Assembly: GCF_041449215.1 (NCBI RefSeq)
Contig: NZ_JBGNFV010000001.1
Coordinates: forward strand, 3,737,001 to 3,801,000
Length of the DNA: 64,000 bases
Direction: 5' to 3'
Source: Roseivirga sp. BDSF3-8
GTDB taxonomy: Bacteria; Bacteroidota; Bacteroidia; Cytophagales; Cyclobacteriaceae
The position numbers and the translations under genes are program-made. Positions 24,829 through 32,937 of the stretch are shown in pieces. Under the pieces are notes generated by a model, which ran no database searches, was not told where the DNA came from, and saw nothing but the letters and a program-made list of their open reading frames with translations. Every line of letters starts with the position of its first letter. The first letter of the stretch is position 1.

Positions 24829-26564
24829 GAGGCTGTCTCAAAAGGCAGCCTCTTTTTTTTGGAGTTGGCCATAAAAAAAGCGAGGGCATTACTACCCCCG
24901 CTTTCCAAGATGTGATATCTTGAGTTGTGTCAATAAGCGAAAAGATAGTTTTTAAAGACTACAACCCCAAGCAAATTATGCTTTTACCTCCGAGCCTGGA
25001 GGAGTTAATAGAGGCAGACCATCCAGTTCGGGTGGTCAACGAAGTGGTCGATCGTCTTGATATTGCCCCTCTATTGACTGGTTATAAGCCTGGCGGTACA
25101 TCAGTATATCATCCAAGGATGCTGCTTAAAATATTGATTTACGGGTATATGAGTAATATCTACTCTACCCGCAAGTTGGAGGCAGCTATTGGTCAAAACG
25201 TTCACTTCATGTGGTTGGCAGGTATGAACAAGCCTGACCATAACACTATTGCCCGTTTTCGATGCGATCGGTTGAAAGATAGCCTGAAGGTGATCTTTGC
25301 TCAGATTGTAATGTTCTTAGTTGATGAGGGCCTACTGGACTTAAAGACAGTTTACACCGACGGCACCAAGATAGAAGCCCAGGCTAATCGCTACACGTTT
25401 GTGTGGGGCAGGTCTATTAAGACCAATACCGAAAAGATAAGCCAACAGCTTGAAGAGTTGTGGGACTATACCCAGCGGGTGGCAGAAGACGAGTTATATC
25501 AGGAAAAGCCTGATTTTAGCAAAATCGATGCTCGAAAGGTTAGTGATACTATTGATAGGATTGACCAGGCACTCACGGGCAAGAAGATAGCAAAAGGGAA
25601 GAGGCAGAAGCTTACCTATGCACGAAAAAACTGGCCTGGGAAGCTGGCTGAATACCAGCAGAAGCAAGCTATACTGGGACAACGAAACAGCTATTCAAAG
25701 ACTGACCACGATGCAACCTTTATGATGATGAAGGAAGACCATATGCGAAATGGACAGCTCAAGCCGGGCTATAACCTTCAGATCAGCACCTCCAATCAAT
25801 ACTTGGTAAACTACACGATCCATCAAAATCCTACCGACACCCTAACGTTACAACCCCATCTTAAGAACTATCAGCAGTTATATAACACCCTGCCTGACAC
25901 TATATGCGCTGATGCAGGATATGGTAGCGAAGAGAACTATGACTATCTGAAAGATAAAGTAGAGAAGGCCTATGTAAAGTATAATTACTTCCATAAGGAG
26001 CAAACCAGAAAATGGAAGCAAGACATATCTAAATCTCAGAACCTGCATTACAACGAAGAGCAGGATAAGATCTATTGCCCGGCAGGCCAGCCAATGGATC
26101 ATATAGGAAAGCGAAAAACAAAAACTAAGTCGGGTTATGAACAAACTTATGCACAATATCAGGCCAGAAACTGCCTGGAGTGTCCATTAAGGAGCGGTTG
26201 TTTTAAAGCAAAAGGCAACCGGATAGTTGAGATCAATCATAACCTTAGAACTCACAAGCAAAAAGTGCGGGATATGCTTATGAGTGACCAGGGAATAGCT
26301 CATCGCAAGCAGCGACCGGCAGATGTAGAAACTGTGTTCGCAGCCATCAAACACAACCGGGGCTTCCGCAGATTTATGATGCGGGGAACAGAGAAAGTCG
26401 AAATAGAAGCCGGACTACTGGCTATTGCACATAACCTGCTCAAAAAGGCTTCATAGAGAGCCTGTTTTCTTCGCCAAAAGAAAACAGATCATCAATAGCA
26501 TTTACAGCAGATGAGCCTGGAAAGAAAAAAGTAAAGGCTGCCTCAACACTTTTGAGACAGCCTC
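24829..26564 (+). mobile_element. Complete IS1182-family insertion sequence
   Basis: The element is bounded by perfect 16-base inverted repeats: GAGGCTGTCTCAAAAG at 24829-24844 and its complement at 26549-26564. This gives 1,736 bases, a normal size for the family, with one full-length transposase. Both ends can fold into hairpins followed by T-runs (24829-24860 on plus; 26533-26569), so they act as terminators. A further hairpin (24877-24904) stands before the transposase and would block read-through on the minus strand. No target duplication is obvious. It separates the small acidic protein from ctlX without breaking either. Confidence 0.88.
24927..26456 (+). CDS. IS1182-family DDE transposase
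   Basis: A 509-residue transposase, apparently intact. The N-terminal DUF772-type domain (MLLPPSLEELIEADHPVRVV; HPRMLLKILIYGY; NTIARFR) is followed by the catalytic DDE core: first Asp in VYTDGTKIEAQANRYTF, second in ICADAGYGSEENY, and the Glu in VETVFAAIKHNRGFRRF. A CxxCPxxxxC zinc-like cluster (CLECPLRSGC) lies before the final Glu, as in many IS1182 members. The start is a GTG at 24927, which gives the usual MSISEKIVFKDYNP N-terminus. Confidence 0.95.
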   Translation: MSISEKIVFKDYNPKQIMLLPPSLEELIEADHPVRVVNEVVDRLDIAPLLTGYKPGGTSVYHPRMLLKILIYGYMSNIYSTRKLEAAIGQNVHFMWLAGMNKPDHNTIARFRCDRLKDSLKVIFAQIVMFLVDEGLLDLKTVYTDGTKIEAQANRYTFVWGRSIKTNTEKISQQLEELWDYTQRVAEDELYQEKPDFSKIDARKVSDTIDRIDQALTGKKIAKGKRQKLTYARKNWPGKLAEYQQKQAILGQRNSYSKTDHDATFMMMKEDHMRNGQLKPGYNLQISTSNQYLVNYTIHQNPTDTLTLQPHLKNYQQLYNTLPDTICADAGYGSEENYDYLKDKVEKAYVKYNYFHKEQTRKWKQDISKSQNLHYNEEQDKIYCPAGQPMDHIGKRKTKTKSGYEQTYAQYQARNCLECPLRSGCFKAKGNRIVEINHNLRTHKQKVRDMLMSDQGIAHRKQRPADVETVFAAIKHNRGFRRFMMRGTEKVEIEAGLLAIAHNLLKKAS

Positions 26565-26575
26565 TTTTTATGTTT

Positions 26576-27523
26576 TCAGGGAGTTGCCCCCGGTTTCAAG
26601 GGCAGGTGTATGCCAGCCATCATACAGCGGGCACTGCCTCCACTGTATTTTTCTATATGATCCAGTGAAAGGGGCAGGGGGTGAGCCTGTGATTTTATTA
26701 GCTCTTGCTGTTTGCTGTCCAGGCTGGCCCAGGCAGCGGCAGACATGACCACATGCGGGCTACCCTCAGGGTCTGATACCTCCAGCATATTGCCGGCGAA
26801 GCTATTAACCTGCTTTTGGGTAAGTAAAAGAATTTCACGACCACTTGCTTCCAGGCTGGTAAGTACTTCATTTCTTTGCTTCTCCGGAATGGCTTCCAGG
26901 CACAGGGCGGCTATATTACTGCCTATCCACATCATGACATTTGTATGATAGATTAGCCTGCCACCTTCGTCACGGGCTTCGAATAGTATGCCTTTATAGC
27001 CAAGCGTCTCACAGGCTTTATAAAACACCTCTTGTTGAGTTCGTGGAGAACGACAGGCGTAGGCTATACCATGGGTGTGGTCAAATACCATACTGCCGGT
27101 GCCCTCGAGAAACCGGCTCCCCTTTTCAAACGGAGCAAAATTGACTACCTGCTTTAATTCGTAATGTGCTTCCAGGTAATCTACGATGTCCTGCCGCCGT
27201 TCTGTCCGTCGGTTTTTTGCCATCATAGGGTACAGGGCTAATGTACCATCAGGGTGGGTACTAAACCAATTATTCGGGAAAATAGCATCCGGGCAAACGG
27301 GGTCTGTCCGGTCATCGAATGAGAGCACGGTGATATCCGCTTTTTTTAAAGCGGCTACCATGTCGTCATATTCTTTTCTTGCCTGCTCGTTCATTTCCTC
27401 CTCGGCGAGACCCTCATCGGTTTGCTGGTATGTATTAGAGCCTATCGTTTGCGGGTTGGAGCCGAAGCTCCGGGGCCTGATCATGACGAGGGCGTGAGGG
27501 AGCTGAGCAGGGGTAGTATTCAT
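26576..27523 (-). CDS. ctlX: Citrulline utilisation hydrolase CtlX-type amidinotransferase
   Basis: A 315-residue protein of the guanidino-group-modifying (arginine deiminase/DDAH/amidinotransferase) superfamily. It shows DAIFPNNWF, the EGTGSMVFD segment, the catalytic-His context RLIYHTNVMMWIG and the C-terminal catalytic Cys (C300) in GGSARCMMAG. This combination matches the CtlX group, assigned to citrulline or related ureido-compound hydrolysis in Bacteroidota. Its ATG overlaps the TGA of hisIE by 4 bases, so the two are translationally coupled. The insertion sequence ends 12 bases past its stop. Confidence 0.85.
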   Translation of the reverse strand: MNTTPAQLPHALVMIRPRSFGSNPQTIGSNTYQQTDEGLAEEEMNEQARKEYDDMVAALKKADITVLSFDDRTDPVCPDAIFPNNWFSTHPDGTLALYPMMAKNRRTERRQDIVDYLEAHYELKQVVNFAPFEKGSRFLEGTGSMVFDHTHGIAYACRSPRTQQEVFYKACETLGYKGILFEARDEGGRLIYHTNVMMWIGSNIAALCLEAIPEKQRNEVLTSLEASGREILLLTQKQVNSFAGNMLEVSDPEGSPHVVMSAAAWASLDSKQQELIKSQAHPLPLSLDHIEKYSGGSARCMMAGIHLPLKPGATP

Positions 27524-28116
27524 TTTTGATGCCGTTCCTGTAATACAGCTATGACTTCATCCAGCGTAATTTGTTTAGCCTCCAGCAATACAAGAAAATG
27601 AAAGAGGAGATCGGCTGCTTCCCCTTTAAACAGGTCGTCGTTATTGTCTTTGGCTTCAATAACGATTTCCACGGCTTCTTCCCCTACCTTTTGAGCGATC
27701 TTATTAATTCCTTTTTGAAATAGCTGGCTGGTGTAGGACTCTTCCGGGCTGTCATGCCTGCGGGAGGCGATAATACCAGCCAGGTAATCCAGAAAGGGGG
27801 CTTTACCCTGATTAGCCTCGTTAAAGCATGTATCTGATCCGGTATGGCATACCGGGCCGGCCGGGTTTGCCATTATCAGTAGGGTGTCGTTGTCACAGTC
27901 TACTTTTATGTCCTTTACAGCCAGGAAGTTGCCAGAGGTTTCTCCTTTTGTCCATAACCTCTTCTTGGAACGGCTGAAGAAAGTCACTTTACCGCTGTCG
28001 CGGGTGGCAGCCAGTGCTTCTTTATTCATATAGCCAAGCATGAGCACCTTAAGTGTGGTAGCGTCCTGAACCACGGCTGGCACAAGGCCATCCCCTTTAC
28101 TGAAATCAATAGTCAT
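27520..28116 (-). CDS. hisIE: Bifunctional phosphoribosyl-AMP cyclohydrolase / phosphoribosyl-ATP pyrophosphatase
   Basis: HisIE carries out steps 2 and 3 of histidine biosynthesis. The HisI half (about 1-105) has the zinc and active-site motifs: WTKGETSGNFL, the DCDNDTLL metal-binding segment and GPVCHTGSDTCF. The HisE half (about 110-198) has EESYTSQLFQKGINKIAQKVGEEAVE and the acidic nucleotide-pyrophosphatase helices (GEAADLLFHFLVLL). The 198 residues match the fused enzyme. No other his gene is in the window; instead it overlaps ctlX, an unusual operon partner. Confidence 0.95.
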   Translation of the reverse strand: MTIDFSKGDGLVPAVVQDATTLKVLMLGYMNKEALAATRDSGKVTFFSRSKKRLWTKGETSGNFLAVKDIKVDCDNDTLLIMANPAGPVCHTGSDTCFNEANQGKAPFLDYLAGIIASRRHDSPEESYTSQLFQKGINKIAQKVGEEAVEIVIEAKDNNDDLFKGEAADLLFHFLVLLEAKQITLDEVIAVLQERHQK

Positions 28117-28212
28117 GTGTAGTGCAATTGTGGAGGGCTAAATTAGCAGAATGCCCGACGTATGCCAAAAAAAAGGATGAGGCAAAGCAGGTAGAAGGTA
28201 AGAAGAGGCTAC

Positions 28213-28641
28213 TTATATATCTTCAAGTTGCTGCTCGGCTTTAGCTATGGCAGCTTCCATTTGTGCTTTTACTTCCTGCATCGTTTCTTTTTCATTTTGC
28301 AGAAAAGTCATCTCTTCCTCTTCACTCATTGGAGTGGAGAGTGTTTCACTATGATGGTGCATCCAGTCCATCATATTCTCATCGGCAGCCCTTAGTTCTG
28401 CAATTATGACTTCTACCTGATCCACCCGTGCAGAATTGTCATTGAGAGAGTCACTACGCAGGCTGTCAGCTACTTGTGTGAGTTGTTTTTGCAGCTTTAC
28501 CAGGGTGCCCATTTTTTCCATGGCCTCGTCGTGCACCTCATTTACTTCACTAAGCAGTTGCTCACGCTGGTCAGCAGAGTTACAGCCATGCAATCCCATC
28601 GCCATCATCAGGATTGCATATATAAACAGTTTTCTTTTCAT
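28213..28641 (-). CDS. Helical lipoprotein, function unknown
   Basis: A 142-residue lipoprotein: the signal peptide MKRKLFIYAILMMAMGLHGC ends in a lipobox (LHG-C20). The mature part is almost entirely helical and probably coiled coil, with Glu/Gln/Lys-rich heptads (EVNEVHDEAMEKMGTLVKLQ; QEVKAQMEAAIAKAEQQLED) and a WMHHHSE motif in the middle. Comparable small coiled-coil lipoproteins, sometimes labelled viral A-type inclusion-like, are widespread in Bacteroidota and uncharacterised. Likely attached to the outer membrane, facing the periplasm. Confidence 0.75.
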   Translation of the reverse strand: MKRKLFIYAILMMAMGLHGCNSADQREQLLSEVNEVHDEAMEKMGTLVKLQKQLTQVADSLRSDSLNDNSARVDQVEVIIAELRAADENMMDWMHHHSETLSTPMSEEEEMTFLQNEKETMQEVKAQMEAAIAKAEQQLEDI

Positions 28642-28745
28642 GGATTCAATGTATTTCAGCTACAACATATGCATGAGCCAGGGGTATTGCCGAATCTTTT
28701 ATACGGACATTCGCTGAATGTAAGAATGGAGCGGGCTTTACAGGA

Positions 28746-29510
28746 TCAAATAATCCTGAGAAACTGAATCACCTGCCTGCGGCCTTCATTATTATCAAGG
28801 TGATAATTACGTGAGGTTACCGTGAGCATTTCCCCGGTTTTGGTAGCCATTACCCATTCACCATCATATACGCCCTCAGAATCCAGGATCTCATCAAAAA
28901 TCTCATTCCAAAGGCTTTTACGGTCTTCATTGGGAGCAAGAACAGTAAAATGCTCTCCTATGATCTCCTTATAGCGGTATCCGTAAATCTCACTGAACTT
29001 AGGGTTCACGTGGACAAAATGCCCTTTTTTATCCAACACACTGATGGCTATTTCCGAGTGCTGAACAGCATATTCATAGGCTTCATGGTTAGTCCTGAGA
29101 GACAGCTCTTTCTGCTTTTGCTCAGTGATGTCCATAATGTTGCCGAGCACGCAGGTGGTGCCTGACTCGGGAAACGTAAAGCGGGTGTTTCTGCCGGCCA
29201 TGGTAATGACCTTGCGGTCACGATGGTAAAACCGATACTCTACAGGTACGAAGCCGCCATCGTTAATTGTGTTTCTGTCTTCACGCGTAAATGGGAATAG
29301 TTCCTTATCCGCAGGAAGCAGAAGCTCGTTGAAAAGAGAAGCAGGCTGGCTTTGTCCTCTGTTTTCGTATCCCAGGAGCTCGAAGAAACGGTCATTTACA
29401 AAAAGGCATTCGCCGGTTTCCATATCCAGAAGGTAAGTAACCTGGGGCAATTGCTCCAGCAATTGTCTCTGACCGGGTCCTGAAAAAATCTCTTTTGTTA
29501 AAGCTGACAT
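28746..29510 (-). CDS. Tandem PAS-domain protein without output domain
   Basis: A 254-residue soluble protein made of two PAS domains. PAS-1 (about 20-130) includes YLLDMETGECLFVNDRFFELLGY; PAS-2 (about 135-250) includes ISVLDKKGHFVHVNPKFSEIYGY, then the PAC-type GEWVMATKTGEMLTVTSRNY. No histidine kinase, GGDEF or HTH part follows; the protein ends in a strand that finishes the second PAS fold. It may act as a sensor modulating a partner protein in trans. No partner is encoded next to it. Signal sensed is unknown. Confidence 0.85.
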   Translation of the reverse strand: MSALTKEIFSGPGQRQLLEQLPQVTYLLDMETGECLFVNDRFFELLGYENRGQSQPASLFNELLLPADKELFPFTREDRNTINDGGFVPVEYRFYHRDRKVITMAGRNTRFTFPESGTTCVLGNIMDITEQKQKELSLRTNHEAYEYAVQHSEIAISVLDKKGHFVHVNPKFSEIYGYRYKEIIGEHFTVLAPNEDRKSLWNEIFDEILDSEGVYDGEWVMATKTGEMLTVTSRNYHLDNNEGRRQVIQFLRII

Positions 29511-29669
29511 ACTGACGGCTTTGTATCAGGTGAAAAAATCTAATTAAGAAAGCAAAGATAGATAATTGCTCTCTGTTTTCTGATAATATGCAAAAAAATA
29601 GACACTTACCATTATTAGGCCTCCAAACAGTTCAAAACCTTACCTGTTTAGTAGAATAGTTAACATCAA

Positions 29670-30251
29670 TTGAAAAAAATGATACGAAATACTACACATA
29701 TATTGATAGCTGCTTTGGGCCTTTTTATCATGGGATGTTCTGTGCTGGGTGGCGGCAGGTCATACGATGACGCCATGGATAAAAACCAAAACCGATTTTC
29801 GGATAACAGGGAATTGCTTGATGATGCGGAGTTCCTGGTAGAAATGCAAAGCTTCGGCCTTATGCTTAAAGCTGCAGGTGACACTGCCTCAAACAGAGCT
29901 TATGCCCGTAAGGTGGCTGAGTTTGGTAAGGAGATATCTGAAAAGATGGAATTCTACCTTAAAGACCTTGATAAGGTGGCTGATGATAAAGACATTGTGC
30001 TGCCGGAAGAAATGAGTTCAGCCCACCGGAATGAGTTGGAGGACTTGCTCGATACGGACGAGGATAATTTTGATGAAGCATTTCTGACCACAATAGAGTC
30101 ACAACTACAGAAAAAAAGAAGGCAAGCAGAACGAATTGCTACGGAAGGATATGACGATGATGTACGTGCCTGGACGGCAAGGCAGCTTAAAATGATGAAA
30201 GATTACGAAAATAAGGCTGATAGCATGGAGGATGAGCTCCTGACAAATTAA
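29670..30251 (+). CDS. DUF4142-type lipoprotein
   Basis: A 193-residue lipoprotein with signal peptide ending in a lipobox (FIMGC, Cys23). The rest matches the DUF4142 pattern of ferritin-like helical bundles: DDAEFLVEMQSFGLMLKAAG, SNRAYARKVAEFGKEISEKME, then paired helices with LPEEMSSAHRNELEDLLD. The domain is frequent in Bacteroidota and of unknown function. The gene is followed by a long perfect inverted repeat at 30280. The upstream 29511-29669 region is AT-rich and divergent with the PAS gene. Confidence 0.8.
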   Translation: MKKMIRNTTHILIAALGLFIMGCSVLGGGRSYDDAMDKNQNRFSDNRELLDDAEFLVEMQSFGLMLKAAGDTASNRAYARKVAEFGKEISEKMEFYLKDLDKVADDKDIVLPEEMSSAHRNELEDLLDTDEDNFDEAFLTTIESQLQKKRRQAERIATEGYDDDVRAWTARQLKMMKDYENKADSMEDELLTN

Positions 30252-30279
30252 GGAGATAACTATATTAGTTGAGACCCTG

Positions 30280-30320
30280 AGCGGATAAAATAGTAAGTAC
30301 ATTTTACTATTTTATCCGCT
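30280..30320. terminator. 17-bp perfect inverted repeat, probable terminator
   Basis: AGCGGATAAAATAGTAA (30280-30296) is exactly complementary to 30304-30320 across a 7-base loop. It lies 28 bases after the DUF4142 gene and 17 bases before the HD-domain pseudogene. There is no strong T-run after it, so it may instead be a regulatory palindrome. Confidence 0.55.
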
Positions 30321-30336
30321 CTATTATATCAAAGCT

Positions 30337-30876
30337 ATGACATTTGAGGAAGCCGAATCTATTTTAAAAGAAATGACTGTGTCCGAGGCCTTGCTTAGGC
30401 ATGCCTATACAGTATCATCAGTAATGAGGGCCTATGCTTAGAAGCTTGGTGAAGATACTGAAGAGTGGGCGGTAGCCGGCTTGCTACATGATGCCGATTA
30501 CGATAAATACCCGGAACAGCACCCTGATAAGGTAGTGGGACTATTGCGTGAAAAGGGGGAGGAAAAAATTGCCCATGCCATATCCGCCCACTACACGAAG
30601 TGGGGGGTACCCTATGAATCTCTTCTGGATAAAGGATTACTTGCCTGTGATGAAATCACGGGCTTTATTATTGCCTGCGCATAGGTAAGGCCTAATGGGC
30701 TGGAGGGGATGACTTCTAAGTCGGTTAAGAAAAAGCTGAAGCAAAAAAGCTTCGCCGCCTCTGTGGAACGTGATGAAGTACAGGCTGGAATGGAAAAACT
30801 GGAGGTTGAACCTGATGATCACATCAATTTTATAATCAGTGTGCTGCAACAGCACCCTGAAGTAACGAGGCTCTAG
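30337..30876 (+). pseudogene. HD-domain hydrolase gene with two in-frame TAG codons
   Basis: A single frame of 180 codons reads as an HD-superfamily phosphohydrolase. The metal-binding histidines and aspartates are intact: RHAYTV, LLHDADYDKYP, SAHYTKWG, CDEITGFI. Two amber codons interrupt it, codon 35 (30439-30441, between MRAYA and KLGED) and codon 116 (30682-30684, between IIACA and VRPNGLEG); the true stop at 30874-30876 is also TAG. There is no frameshift and the sequence on both sides of each TAG still fits the family, for example the LVRP-like step after the second one and the SVKKKLKQKSFA block. This is either a very young pseudogene or a gene needing amber read-through. Its end overlaps the convergent gene by 4 bases. 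Confidence 0.8.
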
Positions 30877-32048
30877 GCTACGGTCTCCTCGCTGCTCATG
30901 ATCTTCTGCAGGTCTGAAGGCTGCCCTTCTTCCATCTCCTTCTCTCCTCTGATGGCAGGAAGGTCTTCCCTGGAAATAAGGCCTTTGGCAGCCGCATCTT
31001 CGGCAGCCTCTACGGTATTCTTTACCAGGCACATGTCTACACCGTGCTTTTCCTTTAGCTCGGTACTTATTCCCTTAATATATTCATGCCTTTTAGGGCC
31101 GACTACGTCCCTTATGTAGATCTGTTTTACACGCCCGGGGTAGTCTTCCACTACGCATTTATATATTTCAGCATCCTTCTGTCCACTATCGCCTATCAAT
31201 ACAAACTGCAGGTCTGAGAACGTTTCCATGATCCGCTGTATCTGGATCATCTTATGGTTCTTGTGAATATCACTGATGAACTTAAATTCATCAAGTCTGG
31301 ACTGGCGCAGCATGAAAGGGGCTTTTGGGATGCCTTTAACCCGGCAAAAGTCTACTAATAAATCATAAAGCTTCCATGAGCTGGAAGAAACGAAAATGAT
31401 TGGGTTATAACATGTTTGGCAATCTCCCCGCTGCAATGCCCTGTAGAAAGCCGATACGCCCTCAAAAGGTAGCCGGGTATGTGCATTTTTCATGAGCATT
31501 AGCCTTAACTTGCGGTAAAGTGTAGTGGCTTTACTTACCAATATGGTGTCATCCACATCTGATATCACACCGTACTGGCTACCGCTCAGAGGCACCATGG
31601 CTTCGCCTGCTGCTTTTATATCCCCAAATTTCTTGTACTCATCATCCTCAAGTGATATTTGTACCTGAAACCACTCATTTTGATGCTCAGGCAGGCCTTT
31701 CCATGTAAAATCGGCCCGGAAATAGCCTTCTTCATTAGCGTTTACGATTTTTTCCTGATCAAAAAAGTTGACTTTGAGGGTGCAATAAGGAATCTCATTA
31801 CTGGTGTATCGCTTATACATGGCTTTCATATTAGCCCATACACCATCGGATTGGTCTGGCTTACTCAGTCCTTTATCTTCCACCACGCGCCCGCGAATGT
31901 GCATTTCATTCAGGTTTCCGAAGCCACGAAATGGTAGAATTCGAGGAGGCCGGAGCAGGCCTGTTTTCTTCTTCAGATAAAATTTCTGGTTTTGGAGCCA
32001 GTTTGCCGACCGGCTCATCAGACGCAGTATTTTGCGGGTATTATGCAC
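30873..32048 (-). CDS. App1-like phosphatidate phosphatase (DUF2183)
   Basis: A 391-residue protein of the DUF2183/App1 family of Mg-dependent phosphatidic acid phosphatases. The HAD-like catalytic motif DxDxT is seen in GVISDVDDTILVSK (central region); other conserved parts are LPFRGFGNLNEMHIRGRVVEDKG near the N-terminus, PIIFVSSSSWKLYDLL and VLIGDSGQKDAEIY. The N-terminus lacks a signal peptide. The listed start is a GTG at 32048; an ATG at 32018 would also give a complete protein. The gene is monocistronic and convergent with the HD pseudogene. Confidence 0.85.
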   Translation of the reverse strand: MHNTRKILRLMSRSANWLQNQKFYLKKKTGLLRPPRILPFRGFGNLNEMHIRGRVVEDKGLSKPDQSDGVWANMKAMYKRYTSNEIPYCTLKVNFFDQEKIVNANEEGYFRADFTWKGLPEHQNEWFQVQISLEDDEYKKFGDIKAAGEAMVPLSGSQYGVISDVDDTILVSKATTLYRKLRLMLMKNAHTRLPFEGVSAFYRALQRGDCQTCYNPIIFVSSSSWKLYDLLVDFCRVKGIPKAPFMLRQSRLDEFKFISDIHKNHKMIQIQRIMETFSDLQFVLIGDSGQKDAEIYKCVVEDYPGRVKQIYIRDVVGPKRHEYIKGISTELKEKHGVDMCLVKNTVEAAEDAAAKGLISREDLPAIRGEKEMEEGQPSDLQKIMSSEETVA

Positions 32049-32095
32049 AGTGTTTTTATTTAGAAATAGATGGCGGGGGTAAATTGTTATCCACA
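32041..32095 (+). promoter_or_regulatory. Pair of consensus DnaA boxes
   Basis: TTATGCACA (32041-32049) and TTATCCACA (32087-32095) both fit TTATNCACA exactly, in the same orientation and 46 bases apart, at the start of the App1-like gene and in the gap upstream of it. They could be a DnaA-responsive control site; two boxes are too few to argue for an origin. Confidence 0.35.
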
Positions 32096-32169
32096 GCCCG
32101 ATAAGATGAACCCGCCGGAGGTTTTTCCCCCGACGGGTTCGTGCATCTACCCAAAAATCCTGTACCGCC

Positions 32170-32937
32170 CTAGCGGAATATTGGCAGGCTGCTCAGCTCC
32201 TCTATGTTTCCATCAGGGGTATACTCATATTGAGTGAGGTGCTCATTACCTACTACTATGGCGAGGCCCCGGTGGGGGATAACATCATACGTGTGGCCGA
32301 GATTGTATTGATGCGTCTGCCTGATATTATAGGGATCGGCCACATCGAATACCTTCATGCCAGAAAACCCATCGCATAAAAAGAGTTGGTTGCCGTCGAC
32401 ACCCAGCCCGTGAGGGTTATCCATCTGGTAAGAGCCAATCTGCTTTATGTCCTGCATATCAGAAATATTAAGAATATGCAGCTCATTTACCCCCCAGCAG
32501 GCTGTGCCGTTGCGTAAGGTGACATAAGCGATGGTATCCTGGACCACTACCGGATCACAGGAGCGGACATGCTCGTATCTGTTGATAAATGAAGGGGCCT
32601 TTGGATCCGAGATATCATAGATAAGCATGCCGGTAGTAGTGCCAATGAAGAGATGCCCGCGATAGGGGAAGAGTGTCTCTGCACCAAACTCCAGGGACTG
32701 GCTACCGGTGTAGGAGATATTTTCAGGATTACTTATATCAAAGTAGGTAAGCTTATTCGGGGTGAGCACGTACAGCTCATCTCCTGCAAGTGAAAAGCGG
32801 GCCATAGAGCCTCCGCGATTTACCCCGCCGGAGTCCATTGTAGGGCTACCGGGGGCAATACTCTCGCTTGAATCGCTCTCACAGGCACTAAACAGGCAGG
32901 TGCCGGTAATCATCAGAAGTAAAAGACCCTTTCTCAT
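32170..32937 (-). CDS. LVIVD-repeat lipoprotein
   Basis: A 255-residue lipoprotein (signal peptide ending FSAC, Cys19) containing beta-propeller-like LVIVD repeats. These are the short units in which a value is reported and linked to DISNPENISY, YDISDPKAPSFINRYE, LNISDMQDIKQIGSY or VFDVADPYNIRQ. The family is common on Bacteroidota cell surfaces; no enzymatic role is known. It overlaps the upstream 181-residue LVIVD lipoprotein by 4 bases (ATGA), so the two are made together. The hairpin at about 32106-32140 lies past its stop but lacks a T-run. Confidence 0.82.
   Translation of the reverse strand: MRKGLLLLMITGTCLFSACESDSSESIAPGSPTMDSGGVNRGGSMARFSLAGDELYVLTPNKLTYFDISNPENISYTGSQSLEFGAETLFPYRGHLFIGTTTGMLIYDISDPKAPSFINRYEHVRSCDPVVVQDTIAYVTLRNGTACWGVNELHILNISDMQDIKQIGSYQMDNPHGLGVDGNQLFLCDGFSGMKVFDVADPYNIRQTHQYNLGHTYDVIPHRGLAIVVGNEHLTQYEYTPDGNIEELSSLPIFR

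Noticed and set aside
26146-26154. Additional DnaA-box-like TTATGCACA
   Set aside because: Inside the transposase coding sequence and single; expected by chance.
30481-30684. 67-codon plus-strand frame
   Set aside because: It is the piece between the two amber codons of the HD-domain gene and not an independent gene.
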